The notes: generated from the sequence alone by a model not told the origin. Counted from the first letter of the stretch, positions 52,947 to 61,346 are shown. The stretch: DNA of 64,000 bases from Enhydrobacter sp. (GCA_026126105.1 JAHCJV010000006.1:1-64000), one strand, 5' to 3'. Program-made: numbers and translations.

Positions 52947-53819
52947 ATGCGACTTTGCACCATAAACAATGGCGGAAAACCGGTCGTCGGCGTCAAGATG
53001 GGCGACGGCAAGATCATCGATCTCAGCAAGCAGATGCCGCGCGGACCGAAAACGGTCATCGAGATCCTGGCCGGCGGCAAGAAAGTCCAGGCCGAGGTCG
53101 CCAAAGCCTGCGCCAAGCCGAAGGCCGGCGCGACGGTGTCGGAAAAGTCGGCCAAGTACCTGTGCCCGATCCCGGCGCCCGGCAAGATCCTGTGCATCGG
53201 ACTGAACTATCGCAAGCATGCCGAGGAGACCGGCAGCAAGATTCCCGAGTATCCGGTGGTGTTCACGCGCTTCAACAACACGCTGGTGCCCCACAACGGG
53301 AAGATGCTGTCGACCAGCCATTCGGAGCAGTACGACTGGGAGGCGGAGCTCACGGTCGTGATCGCCAAGAAATGCCGCAACGTGGCGAAGGAGAAGGCGC
53401 TGTCAGTGATCGGAGGCTATGCCTGCTTCAACGATGGCTCGATCCGTGACTGGCAGCGCAAGTCGGGCGGCCAGTTCACGCTCGGCAAGAACTTCGACGC
53501 GACCGGCGGCTTCGGTCCCGACATCGTGACGCCCGACGAGCTGCCAAAGGGCGGCGCGCCGCTCAGGATCATGACCCGGGTCAACGGCGAGACGATGCAG
53601 GACAGCAATACCGACGACCTGATCTTCGACGTGCCAACCCTGGTACACGAGTTGAGCAAGGTCATGACGCTCGAGCCCGGCGACCTCATCATCACCGGTA
53701 CCCCATCGGGCGTGGCCATGGCGCGCAACCCGCAGCCCTGGCTGAAGCCGGGTGACGTCTGCGAGGTCGAGATCGAGAAGATCGGCGTGCTGCGCAATGT
53801 GATCGCGAAAGGGCCCTGA
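52947..53819 (+). CDS. Fumarylacetoacetate hydrolase family protein
   Basis: A 290-residue FAH-fold enzyme. The N-terminal domain (RLCTINNGGKPVVGV) is followed by the catalytic fold with GKILCIGLNYRKHAEETG and the metal site in DWEAELTVVI and GGYACFND. DLIITGTPSGVAMAR is the conserved C-terminal block. Members hydrolyse or decarboxylate 2-oxo acids such as acylpyruvates, or act as ureidoglycolate lyase. ATG 52947 follows GGGGA (52936-52940). It is adjacent to no catabolic partner; the stop codon lies in a hairpin loop. Confidence 0.85.
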   Translation: MRLCTINNGGKPVVGVKMGDGKIIDLSKQMPRGPKTVIEILAGGKKVQAEVAKACAKPKAGATVSEKSAKYLCPIPAPGKILCIGLNYRKHAEETGSKIPEYPVVFTRFNNTLVPHNGKMLSTSHSEQYDWEAELTVVIAKKCRNVAKEKALSVIGGYACFNDGSIRDWQRKSGGQFTLGKNFDATGGFGPDIVTPDELPKGGAPLRIMTRVNGETMQDSNTDDLIFDVPTLVHELSKVMTLEPGDLIITGTPSGVAMARNPQPWLKPGDVCEVEIEKIGVLRNVIAKGP

Positions 53820-53828
53820 CGGGCCCTT
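53809..53828 (+). terminator. Hairpin spanning the FAH-gene stop codon
   Basis: AAGGGCCC (53809-53816) and GGGCCCTT (53821-53828) pair perfectly around a TGAC loop that contains the stop codon TGA. No T-run follows, so termination is unproven; a stem of this strength at the stop could act on mRNA stability. Confidence 0.4.
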
Positions 53829-53957
53829 GGCCGCTGGGTCAATTCGAGCACCCCGGAGGCGGCAGGCGGAGAGTCGGTTTCGCCTGAGATCGGAGAGGTT
53901 TGCGCACTCCGGCGGGCTGCGCGGCGCACAGAGCGCCAATACTACGGTCGGCCGTCC

Positions 53958-54422
53958 TCAGCGGGCGAACCGCGCACGCCACTCCCAAGGTGCGGCGCAG
54001 CGATGCGCATGAACGCCGCGCCCCATGTTCGCTGCGGCCGCCTCCTGGGCGATATACTGGGCGGAGTATGGAACGAAGGCGAATGCCTGCCCCGCGGTGA
54101 CCATTGCACCGCTGAGATCGACCCCGTCGGCGCGGCACAGGGCTAGGATTTCGTCGTTGCGTTTGCCAACCAGCGGAATGCAGACGACTTGCTTGCCGCG
54201 GACCAGCTGCTCGAGATAGTGACGTGCTTCGTGTCCTGCCGGCCAGCCGTCGGGGCAGATTTGCTCCATCTCCGGCGCATCGATGCCATTCAGCCGGTAC
54301 TTTTTTCCATCTATCTGCAGGGAATCGCCATCGATCACCGTTTGCGCCGCCGCCGGCGAAGGGACGAGGAGTGCGGCAAAACAGGCCAGCCGCGCGATGG
54401 CGAGCTGTCCCGCTTTCGTCAA
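53958..54422 (-). CDS. Staphylococcal-nuclease-like (thermonuclease family) secreted protein
   Basis: A 154-residue exported protein with signal peptide about 1-26 (after AAA). The SNase core is present: VIDGDSLQIDGKKYRLNGIDAPE (Asp, Arg and Glu equivalents at D33, R43, D49, E51). At the position of the second catalytic Arg (YGR-x-L-A-x-C) the sequence reads NDEILALC, so that Arg is missing. Four to five cysteines suggest disulfides. It may bind nucleic acids without cleaving them, or be a divergent active enzyme. Confidence 0.75.
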   Translation of the reverse strand: MTKAGQLAIARLACFAALLVPSPAAAQTVIDGDSLQIDGKKYRLNGIDAPEMEQICPDGWPAGHEARHYLEQLVRGKQVVCIPLVGKRNDEILALCRADGVDLSGAMVTAGQAFAFVPYSAQYIAQEAAAANMGRGVHAHRCAAPWEWRARFAR

Positions 54423-54573
54423 GACGTCACCGGCCAGAGCCGAGATGGTCGAATTCGCCCGCGAGCTTCACGAGGGGGCGAGTTCGGTGACGGAGAACCG
54501 CGTGGGCGGCGGGCGGCGCGCGATGGCTCGCGGGTTGAGCGGCATGGCAGCAGCGCGAATCACGGGCTGTCGC

Positions 54574-55224
54574 CTAGGTCCGCTTCGGCAGGTTGCCTAT
54601 ACCGCCCATCATGAGACGTGTCGCAAACTCGATCGCGCCGTGGGTATCGATCGGATCGCGCGCGACCATTGCAACGGAGATCTCGAACACCACTCCGGAC
54701 AGGGCTGGCACGAGGTAGGCGGCGTCGACATCGGGCAGCACGCCGCGCTCCATGGCGGCGCTGACGTCATCGTAGAGCTGCCGCGCCATGCTCCTCAGGT
54801 CGGGCTTCTCGAACATCATGCGGATCGGCGTCACGTTGTTGCGGCCGAACGCAAGGATCTCCGGATCATCGACCACGAAGTTGATGTAGGTCGAGATATG
54901 GCTGCGGAAGAATTCCTCGGCCGTGCGGGCCCGGGCACGGCCGCCACGATGGCGCTGCATCAGCTCGACGCTCATTTCGCGCACCACGGCCTCGAATATC
55001 TCGTCCTTGTCCTTGAAGTAGTTGTAGAAGGTGCCGGAGGCGAGATCCGTGCGGCGCACGATGTCTCGCACGCCCGCCGCACCGTAGCCGATCTCGGCGA
55101 ATACGGAGCGTGCGGCCTTGAGCAATGCTGCGCGATTCTCGGCTTTGCTCTGCTCGCGCCGCCCGGACCGCTCGCTCCCCCTCGTCCGCAACGCTGTCGC
55201 CATCATCTGCTCGGTCATCGCCAA
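54574..55224 (-). CDS. TetR family transcriptional regulator
   Basis: A 216-residue regulator. Residues about 26-75 make the helix-turn-helix (NRAALLKAARSVFAEIGYGAAGVRDIVRRTDLASGTFYNYFKDKDEIFEAVV). The C-terminal ligand domain is a helical bundle. It lies 13 bases after the esterase gene on the same strand, so it likely regulates its own operon including that lipase-like enzyme. No operator is recognised. An ATG cluster at the start (MAMTEQMM) leaves the exact N-terminus open. Confidence 0.85.
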   Translation of the reverse strand: MAMTEQMMATALRTRGSERSGRREQSKAENRAALLKAARSVFAEIGYGAAGVRDIVRRTDLASGTFYNYFKDKDEIFEAVVREMSVELMQRHRGGRARARTAEEFFRSHISTYINFVVDDPEILAFGRNNVTPIRMMFEKPDLRSMARQLYDDVSAAMERGVLPDVDAAYLVPALSGVVFEISVAMVARDPIDTHGAIEFATRLMMGGIGNLPKRT

Positions 55225-55237
55225 AGGCCCTGCGTCG

Positions 55238-56299
55238 TCATCGGCCGAGCCGTGCCAGCTCGTGCCGAAGCCCCGTCACCATATCATCCATCGCTCGTGC
55301 CGCTGCCTGCAAAGCACCGCGCATGCCAACAAAGCCGTGGATCAGAGAATCGAATTCGCGGTGCACCGTCTTGACCCCGGCGGCCGACAGCCGTTCGGCA
55401 TAGGCTTGGCCTTCGTCGCGCAACGGGTCGAGCCCCGCGGTGAAGATGAGTGCCGGCGGCAGGCCCGCCAGGTCCGGCGCCCGCAGCGGGGACACGCGCG
55501 GATCGGCCAGCTGGTCCGGATCGTCCAGATAGAGGCTGCGGAACCATTCCATGTCGGCCCGGGTCAACAGGAACCCCTCGCCACAGGACGCTCGCGAAGG
55601 CGTTTCAGCGCCGAGGTCGGTCGCCGGATATATCAGCCATTGCAGGCAGGGCGTGCGCGGCTCGCCACGGGCCTGCTGCGACACCACGGCGGCAAGCGTC
55701 CCGCCCGCCGAGTCGCCGGCGACGACAATGCGATCAGGATCGATGCCGAGTGCCTCCGATTCCGTCGCCACCCATCGAAATGCCGCGAGGCAATCGTCGA
55801 GCGCCGCCGGGAACCTGTGCTCGGGGGCAAGGCGGTAATCCACTGCCACCACGGCGCAGCCGCTGCGTGCGCAAAAAAAGCGGCAGGGCAGATCGTAGGC
55901 CTCGAGACTGCCGATCGCCCAGCCACCGCCATGCAGGTAGAGGATCGTCGGCAGCAGACGTGCGACCGAGCCCGCCGGCCTGTAGATCCGCACCCGGAGC
56001 CGTCCGCCCGGACCCGCGATCGTGCGGTCGACGATCTCGCCGACCGGTGCCGGTCGGCCTGACAGAAGCGGCTGGAAGAGGTCGAACTCGATACGCGCTT
56101 GTGCAACTCCCAGCATGTGCATCGGTTGCTGCCCCGAGCGGGCCAGCAATTGCAGGAACCATTGGGCGCGAGTGTCGAGCGTACGGCCGTCGACTGTAAT
56201 CGGTGCGCCGGCCAGGATGTTGACCCAGGAGATGGGCATGCGCAGTGCCAGGTTGGCCGCCGTGCCTTGCAGTTGCCGCGCGAACTCCTTCAGCTTCAT
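55238..56299 (-). CDS. Hormone-sensitive-lipase-type alpha/beta hydrolase
   Basis: A 353-residue esterase of the HSL (family IV) type. The oxyanion motif HGGGW is at residues 123-127; the nucleophile S197 is in GDSAGG; the Asp is in GLDPLRDEG and the His in SLIHGFVGM, completing the triad. An N-terminal 90-residue extension is longer than usual. The start MKLKEFARQL at 56299 is the plausible cytosolic start. Likely acts on short-chain esters. Together with the TetR gene it forms a two-gene unit. Confidence 0.87.
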   Translation of the reverse strand: MKLKEFARQLQGTAANLALRMPISWVNILAGAPITVDGRTLDTRAQWFLQLLARSGQQPMHMLGVAQARIEFDLFQPLLSGRPAPVGEIVDRTIAGPGGRLRVRIYRPAGSVARLLPTILYLHGGGWAIGSLEAYDLPCRFFCARSGCAVVAVDYRLAPEHRFPAALDDCLAAFRWVATESEALGIDPDRIVVAGDSAGGTLAAVVSQQARGEPRTPCLQWLIYPATDLGAETPSRASCGEGFLLTRADMEWFRSLYLDDPDQLADPRVSPLRAPDLAGLPPALIFTAGLDPLRDEGQAYAERLSAAGVKTVHREFDSLIHGFVGMRGALQAAARAMDDMVTGLRHELARLGR

Positions 56300-56337
56300 C
56301 GCCGATTTCCTAGCATGTCCTCGACGCGCGGGCATCC

Positions 56338-56356
56338 GCTGGCTAGCCTTGCCAGC
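56338..56356. repeat. Inverted repeat just before the cyclase start
   Basis: GCTGGC and GCCAGC are separated by 7 bases and end 2 bases before the ATG of the cyclase gene, in the 59-base gap between divergent genes. It might be an operator or an mRNA stem covering the translation start, where no Shine-Dalgarno site is visible. Confidence 0.3.
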
Positions 56357-56358
56357 CG

Positions 56359-57633
56359 ATGGTCGATGCTGTCCCGGGCGCCTATGCCCATGCGCTGCGG
56401 CGCGAGATCCTGCGCAGCGAACAGAAGCGCATGCGCGTCGTCGCGGCGGTCCTCGTCTTTGTGCTCTGCCTCACCTCGGCAGGCCTGCTGTTGGTGCCCG
56501 AGTTGGCCCAGCGCCTGTTCAGAGAAGATGTGGCGCCATGGCTGCCGCTCGCCGCCATTGGCCCGTTCATCCTGTTCGAGCTGGCAGCCCTGACGTTACT
56601 TCGCTATCGGTTGGCCACGGACAGGGACTTCCCTCAGCCTACGCGCTTCCTGAATGCCCTGGTCGAGACCAGCATGCCCGGCGTCATCATCTACGTGTTG
56701 GCGCACCACATGGAGCCGCAAGTCGTCTTCGGTTTCTGGCCGCCTTTGCTCTATTTCGTGTTCATCGTGCTGTCGACCTTGCGACTCGATTTCTGGTTGT
56801 CGCTGTGGACCGGTCTGGTGGCAGCCGTCGAGCTGTTTGCATTGGCGGCCGTCCTGATCCCGATCGATCTCACCGGTGGTCAGCCGGAGGAGATGCTGAT
56901 CTATCACCTCAGCCGCAGCGTGATGCTGATGCTGGCGGGCACGGCGGCAGCGATCGTTGCCCGTACGTTACGCCAGCAGTTCGAGAATTCGGTCGCCGCC
57001 GCCGCTGCACGGGACCGTGTTACCAACCTGTTTGGCCAGCATGTCTCGCCGATGGTCGTCGAACAGCTGCTCGATGCCGATCTCCACAGCACGAAGCGCA
57101 CGGTTTGCGTCATGTTCCTCGATATTCGTGGCTTCACTGCCATGACCCGCACGCGCACGGCAGACGAGACCGTGACTCTGCTCAACGACTTCTTCGCCGA
57201 GATGATCGAGATCGTCGACCGAAACCACGGCTTCATCAACAAATTTCTGGGTGATGGCTTCCTCGCGCTGTTCGGCGCGGCACTGCCCGATCCGGCGGCA
57301 GCGGCCAACGCCCTGAGCGCGGGACGTGCAATGCTGCTGGCAGTCGATGACTGGAATCGTGACCATCCCGAACGAGCCCTCAATGTGGGCATCGGCATCC
57401 ACATCGGAGAGGCGGTTACCGGCTCGATCGGCTCGCCGCGCCGCAAGGAATATACAGCCATCGGCGACACGGTGAATCTCGCCGCGCGGCTCGAGCAGCT
57501 CACCAAGGAGACGGGCGCGCGACTGCTGCTGTCCGACCCGGTGCGTAACGCCGCAGCTGCCAGCGACGCGGTCGATCTCGGGCGGCTCGAGGTGCGCGGC
57601 TACGACGAGCCGGTGCGGGTCTGGAAGCTATGA
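56359..57633 (+). CDS. Membrane-bound class III adenylate/guanylate cyclase
   Basis: A 424-residue protein. Residues 1-205 contain six or so membrane helices; residues about 240-424 are a class III cyclase domain. Metal-binding Asp residues are in MFLDIRGFT and FLGDGFLALFG, and AIGDTVNLAARLE with RRKEYTA is the substrate/transition-state region. The INKFLGD lysine fits adenine selection, so cAMP is the likely product. The membrane part may sense an envelope or small-molecule signal. The next gene overlaps the stop by 4 bases. Confidence 0.87.
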   Translation: MVDAVPGAYAHALRREILRSEQKRMRVVAAVLVFVLCLTSAGLLLVPELAQRLFREDVAPWLPLAAIGPFILFELAALTLLRYRLATDRDFPQPTRFLNALVETSMPGVIIYVLAHHMEPQVVFGFWPPLLYFVFIVLSTLRLDFWLSLWTGLVAAVELFALAAVLIPIDLTGGQPEEMLIYHLSRSVMLMLAGTAAAIVARTLRQQFENSVAAAAARDRVTNLFGQHVSPMVVEQLLDADLHSTKRTVCVMFLDIRGFTAMTRTRTADETVTLLNDFFAEMIEIVDRNHGFINKFLGDGFLALFGAALPDPAAAANALSAGRAMLLAVDDWNRDHPERALNVGIGIHIGEAVTGSIGSPRRKEYTAIGDTVNLAARLEQLTKETGARLLLSDPVRNAAAASDAVDLGRLEVRGYDEPVRVWKL

Positions 57634-58097
57634 TGGTGTGGTATTTCGCATACGGCTCGAACATGAACCCTGAGCGGCTCGGAGATCACCGGCTGAGGGA
57701 GCGAGCTGTGCAGATGGGTGCGCGCCTTGGCGGGCGGCTCGACGGCTGGCGACTGGTCTTCAACAAGATTGCGCGCACTCCCGAGGGGGCCGCTGCCTGC
57801 AATATCGTCGAGGCACCCGGCGAGGTGGTCCATGGCACCCTGAATGAAATGCCGGAGGCCGGGCTGGATGTGCTCGATATCTGGGAGGGGGTGGCAAGCG
57901 GCCACTACCAGCGCCGCGCCGTACTGGTTGGGCGGGCCGATACAGGCGAGACAGTCGAAGCCACCACTTATGTCGCGCTCAAGGTCGGCGAGGGTCTCCG
58001 GCCGACGCGCGAGTATCTGCGTCATCTGCTGGCCGGCAGGGATCTTCTGCCGGCCGAGTACTGGGAGAGGCTCAACGCCACTCCGACGCTGGACTAG
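57630..58097 (+). CDS. Gamma-glutamylcyclotransferase family protein
   Basis: A 155-residue AIG2/GGCT-fold protein. The ligand loop FAYGSNM (6-12) and the catalytic Glu E86 in LDIWEGVASGHY are both in place, matching human GGCT. It converts gamma-glutamyl peptides to 5-oxoproline and free amino acid. The start overlaps the cyclase stop (ATGA), so the two are translationally coupled although the functions are unrelated on their face. Confidence 0.87.
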   Translation: MMVWYFAYGSNMNPERLGDHRLRERAVQMGARLGGRLDGWRLVFNKIARTPEGAAACNIVEAPGEVVHGTLNEMPEAGLDVLDIWEGVASGHYQRRAVLVGRADTGETVEATTYVALKVGEGLRPTREYLRHLLAGRDLLPAEYWERLNATPTLD

Positions 58098-58105
58098 GCC
58101 CCGGC

Positions 58106-58543
58106 CTACGCCGGAACGGCCGCGCGGGTCTTCTCGCCCGGCATGCTGTCAGATGTGTCGATCTCCGGCACTTCCGCCTCGTGCCAGAAGTTGAGCTCGA
58201 TCATTACGCCGTCGGGATCGTGCAGGAAGACCTGCTGCAGCGGCCGCGCCGGAACCTTCTTGACCTCGAACGGGATGCCATCCGCCTTGACCTTGTCGAT
58301 GGTGCCGCGGATGTCCGAGCAGTTGATCGCGACATGGTCGATCGCGCCGCTGCCGTGTGACTTGTTGCCGGTCTCCGACACCAGATGGAGGATCGGCTTC
58401 TCACCGGCATAGAGCCACGCGCCGGGGAAGTTGAACGGCGGGCGGTCACCGGCATACAGACCGACATACTTCTCGTAAAAGTCGACGGTCGCCTTCAGGT
58501 CCTTGCAGTAGATATTCCAATGGTCGAGTGAAATTGCGGGCAT
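58106..58543 (-). CDS. VOC (glyoxalase/dioxygenase) superfamily protein
   Basis: A 145-residue single-copy vicinal-oxygen-chelate protein of two beta-alpha-beta-beta-beta units. Candidate metal ligands are H9 (LDHWNIY), H68-type (LHLVSE), and E124-like (DPDGVMIELNFW), with AIDHVAINCSD in the middle. Members include glyoxalase I, fosfomycin resistance and ring-cleavage dioxygenases. The start at 58543 follows GAGGAG; an upstream frame extends 36 bases. Function cannot be refined. Confidence 0.82.
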   Translation of the reverse strand: MPAISLDHWNIYCKDLKATVDFYEKYVGLYAGDRPPFNFPGAWLYAGEKPILHLVSETGNKSHGSGAIDHVAINCSDIRGTIDKVKADGIPFEVKKVPARPLQQVFLHDPDGVMIELNFWHEAEVPEIDTSDSMPGEKTRAAVPA

Positions 58544-58634
58544 GGGTTGCTCCTCTGCACGATGCGAGCTTACACCCATCCAGGCCGGCCAAGGGAGCAG
58601 GAATCGCCCAGGCCGGCAGATTTTCGACGGCCGG

Positions 58635-58862
58635 CTACCGGCCCAGCTTGCTCTTCAGCTCGTCGATCAACTTGGAAGCTTGAGCCTTTGTGAGATTGCC
58701 CGCAGGTGGTTCACACTGGGCCTCCTCACAAAGTGTCGTGACGTACGACGCCTGAGCCCCGGTCATCGGTTCGTCGCCGGATACCCATTCCTCCGGTGGT
58801 TTCACGGTGTTCGACTCGGGAATCGGATCCAGCTTGGGATTGTCCTTGCTCAGGTCGGTCAT
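58635..58862 (-). CDS. DUF3072 protein
   Basis: A protein of about 75 residues, MTDLSKDNPKLDP...VSGDEPMTGAQASYVTTLCEEA...LTKAQASKLIDELKSKLG, matching the DUF3072 family. The ATG at 58862 has GAGG 5 bases upstream; the frame is open from a TTG at 58931, and another ATG is at 58880. Cysteines at QC and CEE may pair. Unknown role; the family is often found beside plant-associated bacterial stress genes. Confidence 0.7.
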   Translation of the reverse strand: MTDLSKDNPKLDPIPESNTVKPPEEWVSGDEPMTGAQASYVTTLCEEAQCEPPAGNLTKAQASKLIDELKSKLGR

Positions 58863-58931
58863 GCGGGCCTCTGCGTCCATGTTCACGTTTTGAACGCTTG
58901 GGGCCACCATGGCGTTGCCAGTGGCTGCCAA

Positions 58932-59642
58932 TCACTTTGCGTCGTATTGGTCGTGGTACCTCACCCAGGAAGTCAGGTTGCCGCCGGGTGGCTCGTTGCG
59001 GCCCTTGGGGGTGAGATCGAGGAAGGAGTAGGTGCTGCCGAGCTGGTCGGTGCCGCGCGAGAACACCGAATAGGTGTGGAACACTTGGCCGGCCTCGTCC
59101 TTGGCAAACACGCTGAAGCCGGGCAGCTCGTCGCTGGCGTAATCCGTCGTCTCGAAGTTGTAGAACACCTTGCCGCGCGCCTCGTCCTCCTCGGTGAAAG
59201 AGACGTGATAGTCGAAGTTGAAGTCGGAGCCGAACGACGACACCCATTTGAAGTGCCAGCCCATGCGCTTCTGGAATGCCTGGATCTTGGCAAGCGGTGC
59301 GCGCGAGACGGCGACGAACATGACATCGTGGTTGATCAGGTGGACGAGCTGGCTGTCGAGCTGGTCGGCGCCGAACGAGCAGCCCAGGCAACCCTGGTCC
59401 CAGTCGGGCCCCAGCATGAAATGCTTGACGATGAGCTGACTTCGGCCGGCGAAGAGATCGGCGAGCGACTCCTTGCCGTCGGGCCCATCGAACACATAAG
59501 GCTTCTCGACCTTCACCCAGGGCATTGCCCGGCGCTCGGCTGCCAGCGCGTCCTGCTGTTTCAGGACGGCCTTCTCCTTGGCGAGGAGCGCGCGGCGGGC
59601 TTCGAGCCATTCATCGCGCGAGACGGTCTTGTGAGCTTGCAT
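58932..59642 (-). CDS. DUF899 (thioredoxin-like) protein
   Basis: A 236-residue DUF899 family protein. The pattern LIVKHFMLGPDWDQGCLGCSFGADQL carries a CxxC pair in a thioredoxin-like fold, and YHDQYD ends the protein. The family is widespread and of unknown activity, proposed as a peroxidase or disulfide reductase. It starts at ATG 59642 and directly precedes DUF3072 downstream, the two being probably co-transcribed with the transglutaminase-like gene. Confidence 0.85.
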   Translation of the reverse strand: MQAHKTVSRDEWLEARRALLAKEKAVLKQQDALAAERRAMPWVKVEKPYVFDGPDGKESLADLFAGRSQLIVKHFMLGPDWDQGCLGCSFGADQLDSQLVHLINHDVMFVAVSRAPLAKIQAFQKRMGWHFKWVSSFGSDFNFDYHVSFTEEDEARGKVFYNFETTDYASDELPGFSVFAKDEAGQVFHTYSVFSRGTDQLGSTYSFLDLTPKGRNEPPGGNLTSWVRYHDQYDAK

Positions 59643-59654
59643 CGCCTTCTCCTT

Positions 59655-60506
59655 TCACGTCGGTTCGATACGGTTTCGGACGGCGTTCACGACCTGCGGC
59701 GGCACCGCCAGGGTCGTAGCGTAAGCGTCGCGCAATTCGTCCCAATGCGAGTCGGGGTCTTGCGACAGCACCGCCAGCCGGTCGAACAGCGCGAAGTCCG
59801 GATCTTCGCCGGGGCGTGGCATCGGCCCCCAGCAGTCCCATGGCAGCATCTCGAGGTTGTTCAACGCTGCGATATCGCGCACGACGTTGCCGGCAATCAT
59901 CCACCATCCGAACAGGTCGAGGACGCCGAAATCCATCGGTTCGGCCTTGCCCGTCCGGCAGAGGCGCCAGCAGTCGCCGGCGACCCGGAACTGGTCGCGC
60001 GGCACATCGACCGGGTCGAACGGCACCTTGAAGAGCGCTTGCTGGTGCGGGTCGAGCTGCGCGTCGGACAGTATCCAGGCGCTGCGGGCTTCGTTCCAGT
60101 ATTCGGTAACCCAATGATCGAGGTGCTTTCCCTTCGTGAAGTACGCCGCGAAGCCGCAGCGGGCCCGCGCCGGAATGCCCTGTCGGCGCAGCATGGCGAC
60201 ATGCATCAGGCTGAAGTGGCGGCAGACACCGACCTGACGCTCGTCGGCCGGCCGCGCTTGGGCCAGCGGCCGGGCATCATGCGCCACGATCTGCTTCAGC
60301 ATTTCTTCGAGCGGGCGAACATGCGACTGCTCGATTTGCGCATCGCCAAGCGTCACCGGATAGCTCGGCGCGACGTGCTGGTGCATCAGCAACCCCTGAA
60401 CGACACCGGCCAGTCGCTCCGGGCCATGGGGCAAGTCGTCGAGCAGCGCCGCCTGGCTGCCCGGATCGCTTAGCGCGATCGGCGTGCGATAGAAATCGAG
60501 GTTCAT
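59655..60506 (-). CDS. Transglutaminase-like cysteine protease-fold protein
   Basis: A 283-residue protein with a transglutaminase-like triad: C95 (VGVCRHFSL), H131 (LDHWVTEYW) and D148 or D152 (ILSDAQLD). The Cys-His-Asp order and spacing are those of the bacterial transglutaminase-core superfamily, whose members are proteases or peptide-modifying enzymes. It overlaps the SRPBCC gene by 4 bases upstream and ends 12 bases before the DUF899 start. The substrate is unknown. Confidence 0.8.
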   Translation of the reverse strand: MNLDFYRTPIALSDPGSQAALLDDLPHGPERLAGVVQGLLMHQHVAPSYPVTLGDAQIEQSHVRPLEEMLKQIVAHDARPLAQARPADERQVGVCRHFSLMHVAMLRRQGIPARARCGFAAYFTKGKHLDHWVTEYWNEARSAWILSDAQLDPHQQALFKVPFDPVDVPRDQFRVAGDCWRLCRTGKAEPMDFGVLDLFGWWMIAGNVVRDIAALNNLEMLPWDCWGPMPRPGEDPDFALFDRLAVLSQDPDSHWDELRDAYATTLAVPPQVVNAVRNRIEPT

Positions 60507-60934
60507 GGGAAGAGCGCCTCCAGCCGGTCGAGCGCAACGCCCCAGCCGCGGCCATGATCGTCCCGCGCCTGCTCGCTGAAGAACTGCTCGTGCGTCAGCG
60601 TCAGCATGGTGCCGTCATTGACCGGGTTGAGGTCGATGGTGACTAGCGATTCGCGCTCCGGCGTGCTTTGCCACGCCCAGGAGAACGACAGCTTGCGATT
60701 GGGCACGACCTCGCGATAGGTGCCGCTGACGCTGTGATGCTCGTTCTTGGGATCCCAGAACTGCACCCGGAAGCGGCCGCCGACCCTGAGGTCGGTTTCG
60801 GCGACCGGCGGCTTGGGATTTTCGGTGACGCCCCACCAGCGCGTCATTTGCTCCGGCTTGGTCCACGCTTCGTAGACTTTTTCCGGCGCAGCCTTGAGTC
60901 GGCGCTTGAGGACGAGGCTGGGCTTGGTTGCCAT
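60503..60934 (-). CDS. AHSA1/SRPBCC family protein
   Basis: A 143-residue START-like protein of the AHSA1 group: VLKRRLKAAPEKVYEAWTKPEQMTRWWGV and the final GWGVALDRLEALF are typical. Such proteins bind small hydrophobic ligands and in many bacteria are paired with an ArsR-type regulator, as here. Its start lies inside the ArsR reading frame by 91 bases in a different frame, so the two products are coupled. Role unknown. Confidence 0.85.
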   Translation of the reverse strand: MATKPSLVLKRRLKAAPEKVYEAWTKPEQMTRWWGVTENPKPPVAETDLRVGGRFRVQFWDPKNEHHSVSGTYREVVPNRKLSFSWAWQSTPERESLVTIDLNPVNDGTMLTLTHEQFFSEQARDDHGRGWGVALDRLEALFP

Positions 60935-61263
60935 TGATCTTGCTCCAGAAAGGCGGCGAGACGATCGAGCTGTTCGGTCCAGTAGCGCTCGTAGTGGGCG
61001 AGCCAGTTCATCGCTTGCTCCATCGGCGCCGGGGTGAGCTGGCAGGCCACCGTGCGGCCGGTCTTGGTCCGCGTGATCAGCCCTGCTTCCGACAGCACAT
61101 CGAGATGCTTCATTATCGCGGGCAGCGACACGGGAAACGGGCGGGCCAGTTCGCTGACGGACACAGTCTCTTCCTGATCGAGTCGCGCCAGCAGGGCGCG
61201 GCGCGTCGGATCGGCCAGGGCGGCGAAGGTGCGGTCGAGCGGCGACGATTGATAGTTAACCAT
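60844..61263 (-). CDS. ArsR-type regulator coupled to SRPBCC protein
   Basis: A 139-residue winged-helix repressor. Residues about 10-85 are the ArsR DNA-binding domain (FAALADPTRRALLARL, LSPAIMKHLDVLSEAGLI form). It has no canonical CxC metal site, so it probably responds to an organic or redox signal rather than arsenic. The last 30 residues are Ser/Arg-rich and come from the region shared with the SRPBCC gene. A perfect palindrome spans its start codon. Confidence 0.82.
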   Translation of the reverse strand: MVNYQSSPLDRTFAALADPTRRALLARLDQEETVSVSELARPFPVSLPAIMKHLDVLSEAGLITRTKTGRTVACQLTPAPMEQAMNWLAHYERYWTEQLDRLAAFLEQDQWQPSPASSSSADSRLRRKKSTKRGPSRSK

Positions 61264-61276
61264 AACGTTAACTATC
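61251..61276. promoter_or_regulatory. Autoregulatory operator over the ArsR start codon
   Basis: A perfect 10-bp inverted repeat, GATAGTTAAC and GTTAACTATC, separated by 6 bases, spans the ATG of the ArsR-type gene. The two arms are identical half-sites containing GTTAAC. The site is very AT-rich against the local GC background and is best explained as the dimer's own operator. Confidence 0.7.
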
Positions 61277-61346
61277 TAGCGGCCGCGCGGTGATTGTCAA
61301 GCCGCGGAACGCAGGATCGTCCAACAACGGCCGGGTTGTCGGCCTC

